A stretch of 64,000 nucleotides of DNA from Topomyia yanbarensis (taxonomy: Eukaryota; Arthropoda; Insecta; Diptera; Culicidae). Position numbers and translations under genes: made by a program. Under the pieces are notes generated by a model. The model was not told where the DNA came from. It did not search any database and saw only the letters and a program-made list of their open reading frames with translations. The DNA is taken from NCBI RefSeq assembly GCF_030247195.1, contig NC_080672.1, forward strand, positions 389,749,037-389,813,036. The letters run 5' to 3'. Shown here one piece after another: positions 36,641 through 48,975 of this stretch (its first letter is position 1; every line of letters starts with the position of its first letter).

Positions 36641-37328
36641 TTTGTAACATTTTGGAACGTTCGGGTCATTCAAAAATGTTTCTTTTTTGTTTAGGTTACA
36701 TCACTTACCCTTAAGGCGAATCAGTACAATACAAATTCTGATTATGACAGTGTTACCAAATGACTAGAATGAAGCCAACTCCGTTGTATTTGCTAAATGG
36801 GACAGTTACTGCGTAAGCTGTCATGAAATAGAGAGGTTTAATGACATATTTCAATAGGTTGGAAATATTTACTTCATTCTTAACAATCTGCAGGTTCTGC
36901 ATCTAAGAAACCTCTCTTTCCACTAGGCCAGTCTCTTTTGATCACTAGTGAAATTCCCCTAGATTATTCGATCAGTGTTATTTAAAAGTTGTGCATGTAT
37001 TCTTGCCGTTATGCTAGCTATAAAATGATTAATCAAAATTAATATCAGAAACAACCATTCGTCTCCATTGGGTGTTCTTTTTTAAAATTTTGTTTGATTA
37101 TCGCAAGTTGTTGCGATGAGAAAAAATTTATTGCTTGAGTGTACTGCTTTCGCGAGCATTCGCGGGTGCCAATGTTGTATGCCATTAGAAGTACGTGTTT
37201 AATAAACGTGCATGACAAAAAGCTTTCTAGACAATAATTAAAGCAATCGGTGACCTGTTTTCTGGTGATTTTATGATGAAAGTCAATCTAACAGAAAATT
37301 TTCTAAAGTAATATATGCTTTTAAAATC
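36641..37328. other. no recognisable gene
   Basis: AT-rich, no terminal repeats or protein similarity seen. Confidence 0.4.
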
Positions 37329-37987
37329 TGGGGGCACAATAGGTTACTATATTCGGGATTAAATAAAACAATGTATACGCCTAGAAAATCAGCGGTTCAA
37401 CATTTATTTGAAGAGTATAAATATTGCAGATCATTGAAAAAATAATAACCCAAATTATAAATGACGTCACTCAGGGAAGATAACGAGGAAGTGGCAAATG
37501 ATTTGAAAAATCAAGAAACCGCGGAAGAAAATGTTGAAAAAATGAGTTTTTTCAAGAGCTGCGTCTGGTTTTGCACTTCATCGGTATCATCGTCGTCACC
37601 AGAGTGTGGAATGGAAGTTGTGCATTTCGGCTCACATGGTTGCTTAGCTGTGGGACGACGACGTTTGCGCTTCGGAGTATTTTTGGGTGCCTTTTTCTCC
37701 TCTTTTTCGTTTATTTTTTTATGATTTTCTTTAACAATGCCCTAAATTGTTATTTCAAGCGAAATATCTGACACGCTTTCATTGATGACGAGTACGGAAT
37801 CTTGAATTGTTTAGAGGTTGATCTAATACTGGCGCCATCTTTGACAGCTACAATTCGTTCCCTATGTCCTCCCTCATTCGTTTTGGCGTTTATCGCATAA
37901 AATTATGCACCATTTTCAAAATAATGAAAATTGACATTATAGTAGTGACCTAAAGTGAATCTAAACAACTGACCTATCGTGCCCCCA
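37329..37987 (-). mobile_element. pogo-like DNA transposon, internally deleted
   Basis: A 659-bp unit with inverted ends TGGGGGCACAATAGGT / ACCTATCGTGCCCCCA (15 of 16 match). The minus-strand interior keeps the beginning and end of a transposase-like protein (37490-37880). Duplicated target bases are not evident. Confidence 0.55.
37490..37880 (-). pseudogene. pogo/CENP-B-like transposase remnant (HTH plus basic tail)
   Basis: On the minus strand a helix-turn-helix of the Psq/CENP-B type is readable: RERIVAVKDGASIRSTSKQF then KIPYSS (about 37880-37790). After a stop and a frame change comes a very basic C-terminal stretch with a nuclear-signal-like KRKRRRP followed by an acidic DDDD run. The whole DDE catalytic core is missing. 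Assignment to pogo rests on the HTH and the tail style. A host Psq-domain gene fragment is the alternative. Confidence 0.45.
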
Positions 37988-38639
37988 AGCTTTTGTTTCA
38001 TGTTAATATTGTATTTTTTTCAAAACCAAAAATATCAAAAGACCAATACAAAACTCGTATTCAACATGAATGTTTACGTAAGGAAAAACCAAATTTGACA
38101 ATTTTTTACATTGATCAAATGTACTGTACTGAGGATGAAAAACATTTTTGCATTGTCGCAGAACAACATGCGAAAAAAGTAAACGATGCCGTAAATAATA
38201 CAGCTGATCCACGACAGCAGCCGAAATGACAGTCGTCAACGATGTTCTCTGCTGTGTATCTAATTCACGCAACACGAGCGACCTCTGCAATAACATAGCA
38301 AAGATAATACCATATACCTACCTTTTGCTATAGACATCATTTAGCAGGAGATCGCGAAAAACCTTCTGAGAGAAGAATTGCGCGTAGGTGAAGTTTTTAA
38401 GAAAACAAAAAGTTTCGAATTTGAATATTTCAATATTATAGCTCTTAACTCTTACGATTCCCTCTTAAGGTTCGGTTTGAACCAGCTTCTTCTCTATCGT
38501 ATGTATTTCCCAGTGGCTTGGTATATGGTCCAGCTGCATTGAAATTGAACCATAGCCCAACTTGCAAACAAATGTCCAATTTAAAAAGTCCAGCTAACGA
38601 ATCATGGCTGTAATATAAAATTCTATTGCTTTTTTTTCT
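37988..38639. other. no supported gene; decayed MITE end at about 38590
   Basis: A 78-codon alternate-start frame at 37993-38229 has protein-like composition but no family I recognise. 38560-38612 resembles one end of the TA-flanked MITE of 15323-15580. Confidence 0.3.
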
Positions 38640-38930
38640 GTGGGCAGATTGCTCTTAATTTTCTAAGAATTGTAGCACTTAAAATAACTTTTTTCTGTTG
38701 TTCTACCTTCTACTTTGATTAAAGAATAATAGAGATATATGCATGCGAAAAAAGGTAAAATTTGAAAGAACAACAAAATGGCCCCATCTTCTCGTATTCT
38801 AACTAAGGTCATAAAGATTCTGTTTGATTTCTAAGAATTTCCACTACAGGAAAACTGCAAAAAATGTACAATTTGAAGAATAAAGCAGAAATATTATTAA
38901 ACAGGGGTATTTTAGGGATGACGAATTTCG
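38640..38930. mobile_element. additional copy of the foldback-element arm
   Basis: Matches the right arm of the 26627-29825 element around 29390-29530 in the same orientation: ATATATGCA, CTTCTCGT, TTTGATTTCT.AGA and AAAACTGCAAAA blocks. Termini are not preserved. Confidence 0.6.
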
Positions 38931-39439
38931 CGCCACCTCGAACAAATCAATATTAATTCTTCAAAAGGGCTAATGAGATTTTCGTAAACAAACTTCTTTC
39001 GCTCATTACTTCGCTGCCCAGTTGAATTTCATGAAAAATACACTTGAATAAACATATTTACCCTTAGTAAAATAAATTTCAAATGTTTTCTGTTTTGAAA
39101 TTATAACAAAATAAGAGAAATCAGCAAAACAAAAGTGTGTTTACAAATCTTATTAGCCGTATTCAAAAGTTGATATAGAAATGTTGGCAACACCCTTTCA
39201 AATTTTATCGAAACTTTCTGGACATGAGAATTTTGTCACAAAAAGCCACTTTGCATACTTTGTTTTTCCAAAAATGTTCTACACTGTCTTTTGAAAAGGG
39301 TCAAACTTTTTTTCCATTTTTTCAAATGTCTATAGTCTAAAACTGACAAATCCTACAAAAAAATGTTGTAGGAGTAATTTTCACAAAATTAGTCAAATTT
39401 TTTAATAAAAATATTGAAAAAATTCGTCATCGACTCCCA
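38931..39439. other. no recognisable gene
   Basis: AT-rich with many A and T runs. Confidence 0.4.
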
Positions 39440-39630
39440 CACTGAAAAAATCCCTTTTAAAAATTTAAAGTCGATTTGCAAAAAAACCCATCTTTGATTT
39501 GGATGAAATTTTGTTCCAAGATAGGTAATTATGTTCCCTACCGTCAAAAATTCAAGTTGGGCATTTTTAAGGAAAAAAAGTTATTTGAAAAAAACTTTTC
39601 CTTGACCAAACTGAATTTACTTTTTCAGTG
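39440..39630. mobile_element. small MITE with CACTGAAAAA ends
   Basis: Inverted ends CACTGAAAAA (39440) and TTTTTCAGTG (39630), 191 bp. Its interior resembles 27429-27540 inside the foldback element (AAAATTTA..., AAAAACCCAT, TTTGAT). Confidence 0.4.
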
Positions 39631-39652
39631 TATTTTTATCGAAAACTAAACT

Positions 39653-39660
39653 AATGAAAG
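39653..39660 (+). repeat. left 8-bp TSD of hAT-like element 2
   Basis: AATGAAAG, identical to 41268-41275. Confidence 0.85.
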
Positions 39661-41267
39661 CAGAGGCGACGCGTCGGTACGTTCAACCTGTTCATTGAAC
39701 AGGTAAACAAAAACTGACCCGAAATCCATTTCAGTCAAAATTAATAGCAGCAGCACTCAAATTAATTTAAATGAAAGTAATAATCTACCAACCTTGAAGT
39801 TCGACAATTTGATCCAAACGACAAAACCAACCTAGCATACAAAGCAAGTACATTTCAAAAATTGTCTTTCTGCCCATGACCGGTTCAATCTCAGCCATGC
39901 ACGCATCTCGTACTCTCACCGCATGCTCTGGATAGAGCAGCTGCATGAGCGACGGCTGGAACAGCAGCGAGAGTGCCATGGGTGACGGCTTTTTCTATTT
40001 CCTTGTTCACCGGTTCAAGTCAAATATTGAACTAGCGTGCATTGCTATAGCGTCCATATGGGCGTTAGAGTTGTGTGCAAGCGAGAGTGATTTATAATTT
40101 TTGAGCGCGTGGCGCCGTATGTTCATAAAAGTCGGTCGAACGCTTTCTATGTCTTTCTTGGTACTGAGAGTGGAAAAGGACATAAACTCAAACCAGGGAT
40201 TGTTCGAAAGATCTCGTGTTCTATTGGTATAATGAACGGGTTGATGTTAAATATCTTATTCCTACGATATTTCACGAAAAAAATATTTTTTTTTCTAGAT
40301 TCAATGAATTGCACGAGGAACATTTAAAATTATATCCCATTTGAAATAGTTGAGGGAAGACTTTAAACCAGTTGACAAATATTTCAATCTTTATTATACA
40401 GAAGGACGAATATTTCTTTATGTATAGAACACAAGATTCTACATTTCAAGTTAAATCATATCATACCATAATTTATAACTGCTCACGAAATTCATCGTAG
40501 TTTCGTTTTCTACCATGAATTTCGTGCAATGTACATAAAATATTTAAAATTACGAAAATTTTCGTCCATCAAGTCGCCATGTTTTCAGTTAGTTCACAAA
40601 ATTAAAGCATCTAATCTATTTTTAGCGGATATACGAATAAATTCGTTCAGTGATATGAATTTTTGGTTCATATTTATGTTGGGGATTCTTCAGAAACAAT
40701 TGTTCGATATTATAAAGACATTCGTGTATTTTATGGAACAATTCGTTTGAATTATGTAACAGATTCGTAATAAGCGTTCGAAAGTCTTTTCGTGGTTTTT
40801 TACGAAAAACTTTTAATGAAAATAAAAACGTTTCCGTAGAACTACGAATGATTCATCATATGCACGAAAAATTCATATATTTTACGAAAGTTTTCTGTAC
40901 GAAACCTATTCGTAGCAGATTTTCAAATATATTCACTCAGTGTACTTTTTGCTCTTTTAAGCATTCTACCAGACGTTTGTAAGAGAATTCACCGGTGGGT
41001 TCTGACAACAAATTTGTTTTGCTCAGCTCTTGCGAACAGAAAACCCGTCGACGAACATCTTTCATTGGTCCTATTCTTTAGATGTTGGATGGAATCGACG
41101 ATTTTGTCGGACATCGAACCCACCCGAGTAACGTCAGAAGAGATAAACGATAAATACTCAGCTGATCTAAAAACGTCTCATGGAGTCGAATTAGAGATAA
41201 TTGTGACGTTTTGAGGGCCTTTGTGGTACATTGTACAGGTTAACGGTGAAACCACGCGTCGCCTCTG
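39661..41267. mobile_element. non-autonomous hAT-like element 2
   Basis: 1607 bp with inverted ends CAGAGGCGACGCGT / ACGCGTCGCCTCTG (14 of 14) and a perfect 8-bp duplication AATGAAAG. CAG-starting ends and 8-bp duplications fit hAT. Inside, 40380-40930 is a tract rich in TTCGT/ACGAA motifs. No transposase is recognised; the frame at 41014-41214 is short and unassigned. Confidence 0.88.
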
Positions 41268-41275
41268 AATGAAAG
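41268..41275 (+). repeat. right 8-bp TSD of hAT-like element 2
   Basis: AATGAAAG, identical to 39653-39660. Confidence 0.85.
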
Positions 41276-41560
41276 TCATAATCATCTCAGAATCCAATTT
41301 CCCAACTGCTAGTTGCCTGATACATGCCAAAAGGTATCTGTAACGAATTTGGTATAGACTGGACTGGAACGAGGCCGAAGAGATTCGTTTAACGGATATC
41401 TGGTATTAGAATACTTAGCGCACGACCAGACAACATGTTCAATATCGCGATAACCGCCACCAAAAGTGCAGAGACCGCTCTCCACGATCTCAATACGCCG
41501 GAGATTGGCATTCTACGTATAATGGTTTACATGACCCGAGATATACAGCCAGGATATTAC
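41276..41560 (-). pseudogene. I-clade ORF2 C-terminal fragment, different family
   Basis: The minus-strand frame reads GHVNHYT, a stop, then NANLRRIEIVESGLCTFGGG followed by YRDIEHVVWSC. This is clearly the C-terminal HYT...LWRIG...GYHDIEHVVW region of I-clade ORF2, but diverged from the element at 1390-7521. Confidence 0.7.
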
Positions 41561-42199
41561 GATACTACCCAGGCATTGTCCATTCCAAGAAAATGAAAAT
41601 CGTCAAGAAAGGTCCGGTTCGCAATGACAGGCCATTGCCGGTTCACGGTGACAGTTACTTTTTTTCACTTTGCACGTCCCGTCCCAGGTTGCAAGTATAC
41701 ATATTGCCTATACTTTCACACCTGTACTCCAGGGAGATTCTGGATGACCACGAATCTTATATATTTGCAATACTGATCCTGCGTAGGTGTGTACTGTGTC
41801 CACTGCAACTTCCAAGAGGTGATTGGTTACGCTCTTAGATATACCCGATGGAAGTTTTAGATGCCTCAACTTAGCTCTATAAGCAATGATGAACATGTAT
41901 CGCGTACATAAACCTGCACTTCCGCTTGTAGATCTCAATACATGCACTTCAAGGAGTTCATGGATGGTTAATGGAATCTAACAGAAAAACAATTTTTTAT
42001 TTAACTAAATTCTGTACGCCTTCAAGAATATGTACCGGAAGCGTAAACTAAACTAGAAAGATTATTGTTGAGAGATGGCTGTAGATATCATCTTCCATAT
42101 TGCAGAAAGTTCAATATTTATTAGTAAGAGTAAGAATATGGTAAATTTGGATACTACTTTATACTGTACCATATACGCACCCAAACGTTTGTTACGAAG
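41561..42199. other. no recognisable gene
   Basis: May include upstream parts of the same decayed I-clade copy, but I cannot align them. Confidence 0.35.
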
Positions 42200-42203
42200 T
42201 TAA

Positions 42204-43167
42204 CCCTAGAACGTTGCACTGGGGTACAAATGTACCCCACGCCTTCTTTGGGGCCGTGTAAAAACAAGAATTCGGCATTTACCGACCTATGACCCTAACC
42301 ATAATTCAATTTAGAGTTCCTAGTAAAAGTAGGAAAAGATGGTATAGCTAGTTTGCTTATAGCCTTCGTGGAAGCAGGTGTCAAAGATGGCGTGGGGTAC
42401 ATTTGTACCCCAGTGTACGGTAGCCGTTAGTGTTTCGTCAGGTTTCGTGCTGTCAGAGGAAATGTGATTCGTGACAATACCAGTTTAAATACTGGTTGTT
42501 TTACTACGGTAGTAACAATTAGTATTATATAATCGTTTATTTAATTAATTTAATTTAATGTTGAAGCGGAACAAAAAATCGTTCTAGTTTTTGCTGATTT
42601 TTATTGTTTTATTGTTATTTTTTATAGTTTTTCAAAGCAATGGCTCGCAAGTATAATTTGCGCACAATAACAGCTGTAACAGTAACATTGCGTGTTACCA
42701 ATGTATTACTGGTCAGAAATATTTTTTCATTTCAATTTCCACCCCATTTCGTGGTATTTTCCAAAACCCGATTTTAAAACTTTCACTATTTAAAATAATT
42801 GCAGTTTTTCGAAAATATCGAAATTCCATTTTATACCGTATCAAGATCGTTCTTTCAACTTTTAAAATCATTTCATTTTTTTCATATCGGTTAAAAATTA
42901 GCAAAATTATAGTAATTTTTGTGAAAAAAATCAAAGCAGTGATTTCACTTTTTATTTTATTCAAACCAATGAATGTATCATTGATTCAATAAATTCTGTA
43001 CTTTCACTTACACAGCTGTTTTTGCAATTAGAAAACGAAGAAAATAGTGCATTATACATTTCCTTTGTTTGCATTTTTACCAGCGAAAATGCGATCAAAC
43101 GCGTGGGGTACTATTGTACCCAAGTGCAACGTTTTAGGATGGAAAACGCAAGCACAACGTTCTAGGG
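42204..43167. mobile_element. piggyBac-like foldback element with GTAC hairpins
   Basis: The ends CCCTAGAACGTTG / CAACGTTCTAGGG (with one extra base) are flanked by TTAA at 42200-42203 and TTGA at 43168-43171, one change from a TTAA duplication. CCCTAGAA ends plus TTAA are typical of piggyBac. The motif GGGGTACAAATGTACCCC at 42224, its inverse at about 42396 and a decayed version at about 43104 form strong hairpins. The right terminus is duplicated in tandem (about 43127-43167). 964 bp, no transposase. Confidence 0.75.
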
Positions 43168-43171
43168 TTGA

Positions 43172-46100
43172 TTCTTTTTCTTTGCATTTGTTGAAAGGTA
43201 TATGTATCTACTATATTGTATTAAACGGGTTTTTCGATCGGAGCTTCAAAAAAGTTTCTATAAGTCATTGTTCGAAGCGGCGTGGCGTTCAAGCCGCCAA
43301 GGGATGCTCTCGGCTCGAGACGCGCGTCTCAGGTAGAAACCTTTTCATGGCAATATGCACGTTCCCAGAATGCTTCACGTACAGTGTACAGTGGTACATG
43401 TGTACAGTGGTACATGTGTACCGGTATGTCTCAAAAAACGTATTTCACGGCTTGATCTATAGAGGCATCGTAGACTAATTGTGAATTATCAAACAACCAC
43501 AGAAAACGGTGAAAAATTTTGATCAAAATTGTTAAAGTCGCAGTTTAGTCTGCCATATTGAAATCAGAGGCTAGAGTTTCTTTCTGTGCCGTACCTAGAT
43601 GAACTGAATTGATAAAGACGACAAAAAACGAAGGCGACTAGAAATTGCCGGATCTAAAAAGTTCAAATTAACAGGATAGGAACAAACTGATAAAATAGAT
43701 AATCAAATTTTAAAAATAATTACGCTTCCTGAATCTATCAGTTAATCAGCTAATCGATTTCGTTACCGAGATAGCAAACCGAACTATCGCAATCATTTTT
43801 TCGAAGTGTGACGTCAGATTTTATTAGACGTTCTTTCACAACTTACTCAAAAACGACAAAAAAATTTAATACTGCCTTCCTGCAACGAGTTTAAGACGTT
43901 ATCTTGATGACATTTTTTTTGTTAATAATTATAAAAACGTGTTTCAACTCCGAAGTCTGTACGCGTTATAACCCCTTCCATTTATTATTAAAGATTGCTC
44001 CATTCCGTTTCCCGCATGCTGCCCCAAAAAACCGAAGCAAACGAAAAACAATTCACATAAATCATAGAGCCGATTCAACTCGAACGGGCGAAAGAAGCGC
44101 CCCAGCTTGCTCCGGTTGCGACACACTCGCTTAAAAAAAAGACGCGATTAGCTTCTGGTATTTTTGCGCTTGGATATCCTTATTAAATTATTGTTAGTTT
44201 TGCTCATCCCGCGAGTAGGTGGGGTATCTCTGGTTGCGCTACCACCAGGATCGCGAAACATGCAAATCAGCTTTGTATTTTTTTTTTTCTCGCTTCTGTT
44301 TGGTCGTGTGGGGCCTGGCAACTTTGTTTTCACGCAGTCAAGTAGAAACGACGGATTAGACCCATATGTGTTCCGCTGTAACTTGACATTCTGCACTCAA
44401 TGTATTCGCTACTGTTTTGCATGTTTGCATGATTTTTTTTTCTTTCTTCTTTTCGGATCATCTTGTAATGCTCAGTTCTGCTTGTCACTAGCGCGCACTA
44501 CTCTCGATTAGTGTTCATGTCAGTTCCATTAATTATTCCCGTAGGAAACCTGCCATCCATCTCAGTCTGGAGATGTCACCCGTTTCGTTTTTCTTTTTAA
44601 TTGACTTAATCCTGAGCGGAATCTCGGACACGTTCTGCAGATCACTGCCTGCTGCTTGTGGTCATTTCGGGGACGTGCCCCTAGCCGGGTCTGGTTTCGC
44701 CTGTCTGCCATTCATTCAACCAGTCAGCCATATCGGATCGCCGCCGAACGGGGCGGACGACGATTTGTTTTATTTATTCATCCTCCGTTGCTTATTTATT
44801 ATTATCACTTCGGCACCATTGACGTGCCATCCTAGCCGCAGGCCCTTGAAGCGGGGGTGATTGCTAGTGCGGGATGGGCACACAGGGACGGCTTCTTGTC
44901 GCGGTTGTAATGCTTTTTTTGTTTTCTTCTGCATTCGCTGGTTTCATTGGCTGTGTGGTTTTCTAGCACCGTTTTGGATTTAGCTCGTATGAGTTTTTAC
45001 TATGGTTCCTCACCTAGCTTGTGTTTGTTGCAGTATTTACGCCGCTGATGCTCTTCCGACTCCAGCTTCGCAACGAAAGCACAATCGCTAGGGAAACGAA
45101 CACAATGCAAACAGCACACATTGAACTAGTTTGATACGAAATTTCAATAAAAAAAATACCTGATGGAAAAAAGTTACAGCAATTTGAAAGTGATTAAATT
45201 TGATTCCGTACACCCTTTGCATCTATTTTAATTTCATACTCTACAATACAACTCCTAGGTACTAGGCGTATTCGTTGCACTGGAAACTGGTAAAGAGCGA
45301 TGTTTAAAACTATATGCTGATTTTAATCGTACCATATGATTTTTTGAATCACATGCGCAAGATTTCTTGCTTTGCCGTCTGCCTACAGTCTGGTAGTTAG
45401 TCACTGGCTTGTCGCTTTTTTATCACTCGAACCCCGTTAACAACATTAGGGAAGAAGTTCTTACAAATCTCAAATGAAAAATAACACCACCTCTATTTAT
45501 TGCGACATCTTTGTCACGGTCTTTGTACCCACAACCAGACTTGCAATACTTAACATCAACCGCTACGGTATAATTTCACACAGCAGGGATATGACACATT
45601 GTGCTTTGCTTTCACATAATGTACAAAAATATTAAAAATCTTGTTGCTTTGCACGCTTACAGTATCCGTATCTGGCCAAGTGCAGACTGAGCTACTGATT
45701 ATAAAGATTGAGTTATTTCAAAATTTCAAATTAATGTAAACAATGAAGTGCAAAACTATCAGTTGTTGTTCTTATTTTGTTGCAAATGTGTAGACAACTC
45801 TCAGTTAATTAGACAATTTTAAGTACAAGGACATTTTACTGATTTTCCGTAAGGGGAATTATCAGATATTTTATCATTCATTCGTAATCATTTCTGATTC
45901 AATATGAAATGAGCAATATAAAATAAACTTTCAGTGGCGGAACTGGGGACATTTTCGTGAATTTAGCTTTTTTGGAATTAGTGAGAACCCATTTTCGTTC
46001 TACCATCGACCCAAATCCTATATGACTTAATGAAAGGTAAAATACTTCCAAATTCCTTGTGTTATCCTAAACCAATACGCTGATTGTCTTGCAACAGTCA

Positions 46101-46902
46101 CAGATCCTTTACTAAGCCATATATTTTTTCGAGAATTTGCCTGACTAAACTTCGTTTCGTCGGTATCTTGTCGTATAGCTAACGGTTCCGGGGTCTGACG
46201 GTTATTGTATTTTCGCCATGAAGCCATAGATCGTTTACGAATACATCAAAGAACAATTATTCTAAGAGACTTCCTTGTGTATAACTTCTAGGCATTTTAA
46301 TTAAGATTGAGCCTGAGTTACAAACCCTGCAGAGGCTGCTGTAAGATATTACATTTAAATCAACTGACCAACGAACAAGAAACAACGCATCTCAACAGGC
46401 TAACCATCAATGTCCATTTAGTGATTTTCCTGCAAATAGCGATACCATTACCAAATTGTAAAACTCAACTTCGGATTGTGATATTACCGATAATGATTAT
46501 TCAGTTCGTTGTCATTTTGGTCATTTTAAGTGTTCAAAATGCAAAATACAAACCAGAAAAATTGTCATCATATCAAACAGTATTAAAATCTTTTACACTA
46601 TGACATATTTGTCTTTAATTCCGACCAATTCAACAAAAACATAATTTTCTTTTCTGTTATCTTTACAGGTGAGTTTTGCTACATGATTGTCATCTGATGA
46701 TGATTTTCTATATCTATTATTATTGTCAGTAGATTGAAAAACTACTGTTCAGAATATCAAACAATACGTGAACATAGTGAAATATGTTTTGTTTTAGTCC
46801 AACAGATGTTTTTGTGCGTGAAGTGTAATAAAATGTCCGTTGCATTAACTGCTTTTAACCTTACGAAAATCGTACAGTGCACTGAGTGTACAACATCATG
46901 AA
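43172..46902. other. long stretch without recognised gene; GC-richer 44000-45060
   Basis: A small tandem duplication of GTACAGTGGTACATGT lies at about 43386-43415. 44000-45060 is of higher complexity and may hold conserved non-coding or regulatory sequence; the remainder is AT-rich. No open frame is convincing. Confidence 0.4.
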
Positions 46903-47980
46903 TTTGGGGGAGGGAGTAAGGGTTTCAGCGCGCAAAAAAAAACACTTTTTTGCGATTTTTTAGAACTTTGCGTAAAGCGAACTGATCAAAACTTTTGTAC
47001 ATTATAGTATGTCATTTTAAGAACATGTTGTAATTATTCTTTCCAAATTATCGACAAACTACTCAATGACGAAGCTTTTTGTGAAATGTCTCTGGAAAAA
47101 CATGATATGCGGTGTTACCTGCCATCAGTCTTCCCTTATGCATATCGCACACAATGTTCGCTCTGGTTCTGTGCTCATATTCAACCCATACTTAAACACC
47201 TAAACACGTACACATGTTCGCCTGCACAACTGAACCCCATGTACCTGCATGGTGTGCGTACACATCGGTTCGTGGCACCAGTTTTCTCTTTCTCACCCTC
47301 ATGGTCACTAGCGCCTTACTCTTTTGTCAAGTGCGAATCGTTCTCGTGTACGTACCCGGTGCACGTACACGGATGTTTATACAAGAGTTTGCACATCGTT
47401 CGCTTGAGTTCGATATTCGAGGCAAACTTGTACATCGAGACGAAGCATGTTTGAAGTTGAGCGCGGGCATGAAATTTTGTACACAGGTACCAAATTGTCC
47501 ATGTTCACGGGAAGTCGGCCTGACATTCCAAAACTACTTCACCGATTTCTTTCAAACTTTGCATACACATTCTATGCAAAAAACACTCATCCCCTACGTT
47601 GAGTTTTTGAGGTAAATTTGCAATTGAGGGTGTCATTTACTCATTTTAAATTAAAATTACGATTTTTCACCAAAAAATTCTGCCTTTTTATGAGTAAACA
47701 CCCCCTTAATTGAAAAATTATCTCAAAAACTCAACGTAGGGGTTAAGTATTTTTAAACATAGAATGTTTATGCAACATTTGAAAGAAATCGATTAGGTAG
47801 TTTTTGTATGGCAGGTAACACCGCAAATCCTGTTTTTACAGAGAAGTTCGTCACCGAGACGTTTGTCGATATTTTTGCATAGAAAAATTACAGCATTTTT
47901 TTGAAATAATACACTATAATGTACAAAAGTTCGCAAAGTTTTTTTTCCACGCTGAAACCTTTAACCCCCCCCCCCCCTTA
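46903..47980. mobile_element. foldback element, left arm interrupted
   Basis: 46919-47125 plus 47527-47655 form one arm that is the inverted, diverged copy of 47686-47961. Shared blocks are GGTTTCAGCG, TTGTACATTATAGT, GCGGTGTTACCTGCCA, CGATTTCTTTCAAA and CCCCTACGTTGAGTTTTTGA. The loop is about 30 bp. A C13 run closes the right side. No clear TSD. Confidence 0.7.
47126..47526. mobile_element. about 400-bp insertion in the left arm of the foldback
   Basis: This segment has no counterpart in the right arm, which is continuous at this point. It is bounded by CAT on both sides. It is rich in GTGCGTACAC / CGTACAC motifs and less AT-rich than the arms. Long frames across it (47086-47454, 47214-47615) are fortuitous. 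Class unknown. Confidence 0.5.
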
Positions 47981-48365
47981 AGGCGAACTCGCCATTAAGG
48001 TCCTCGAAATGCAGATAATAGCGATACTGTCGGAGGGTTAATCTTTTTTTGTGCAAAATCAAAAAAAATCTTGTTTTATCTCTTGACCACCGTGAAATTT
48101 TAAAAAAATATATTTTTTTTATTGGTCAAAAATGTGCTTTAGAGTCTTGAAAATGATATATGTACAAAAAAATCGAGGGTGGCATTAATCACTAAATGTT
48201 AGCGTTTTTAATTCTGCCGCCTGTTATGTATACCCGAATGCACCGAAAACTTTAACCGCCTTTTCCTCGAAACAATAGTTTTTGAGCTGGTTGGAAACGT
48301 AACTCAAACAAATGATTTTTGATCGTTTTGAAATTGTCACAATATATTCAAAGTAAGTATTTCAC

Positions 48366-48508
48366 CAGCGTACGTAGGATTTTAGATTTTAATGGATACT
48401 TGATTTTTAATCAACAATTTTTATGACATTTTCAGCGTTTTATTTTACTAAAAAGAGCGCCATTTCATGAAGAATAAAAATGTAAAAAAATCCTACGTGC
48501 GTCGCTTG
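48366..48508. repeat. small inverted repeat
   Basis: CAGCGTACGTAGGATTTTA (48366-48384) pairs imperfectly with TAAAAAAATCCTACGTGCGT (48482-48501). Confidence 0.55.
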
Positions 48509-48904
48509 CTATTGTTAGAAGGAATCGAAAAAAGTTTAGCTAGGGTAAAAATTACGGTTCCGATTCCTGGTCGTGGACCCTTTCCAAAAAAATGCGCCTA
48601 CGGAAAGATGCATCAGAGTCACAATTGGGAGTGATTTAGCAAGCTATATTGCAAAGTCTTAAGGCATGATCCAGCAAAAAGGAAATTGGGGTCCGTACGA
48701 TTTGAAACCGAGAGATATCGAACGACGTTTTTTTGTGCATGTGAACTACTGCTTCAAAGACAAAAAGACCGCTGGCATTGAAAAACGAACCCACACGGAT
48801 AAATTATCAACCAACACTTTACCTCCTACCAGATAGTGGATAAAATACATAAAAGCCATATGTAAACCTTGGACGATTTCAAATTGAATGACAAAAAGTA
48901 ATAA

Positions 48905-48975
48905 TCTCGTTGAGATTTGAACTCATGTTCTTGCGTATCGTAGCACTGACTGTTAGCACTGATCTGTTCTTGCAC
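48905..48975 (-). mobile_element. possible tRNA-derived SINE head
   Basis: On the minus strand GAGTTCAAATCTCA (48924-48911) fits a Pol III B box. CAGTGCTAACAGTCAGTGCT, about 33 bases upstream, is A-box-like. The spacing is tRNA-like. No complete cloverleaf can be drawn, so a functional tRNA is unlikely. Confidence 0.3.

Noticed and set aside
37993..38229. 78-codon plus-strand frame with protein-like composition
   Set aside because: Starts at a TTG, no splice sites or family match, lies in decayed transposon surroundings.
44164..44511. 115-codon plus-strand frame with hydrophobic runs
   Set aside because: Non-ATG start and T runs produce the Phe-rich stretches; no supporting features.
47086..47615. 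Two overlapping 122- and 133-codon plus-strand frames
   Set aside because: They span the border between a foldback arm and its insert, so cannot be an old coding unit.
48905..48975. Functional tRNA gene
   Set aside because: Only box-like motifs; acceptor and anticodon stems do not pair.
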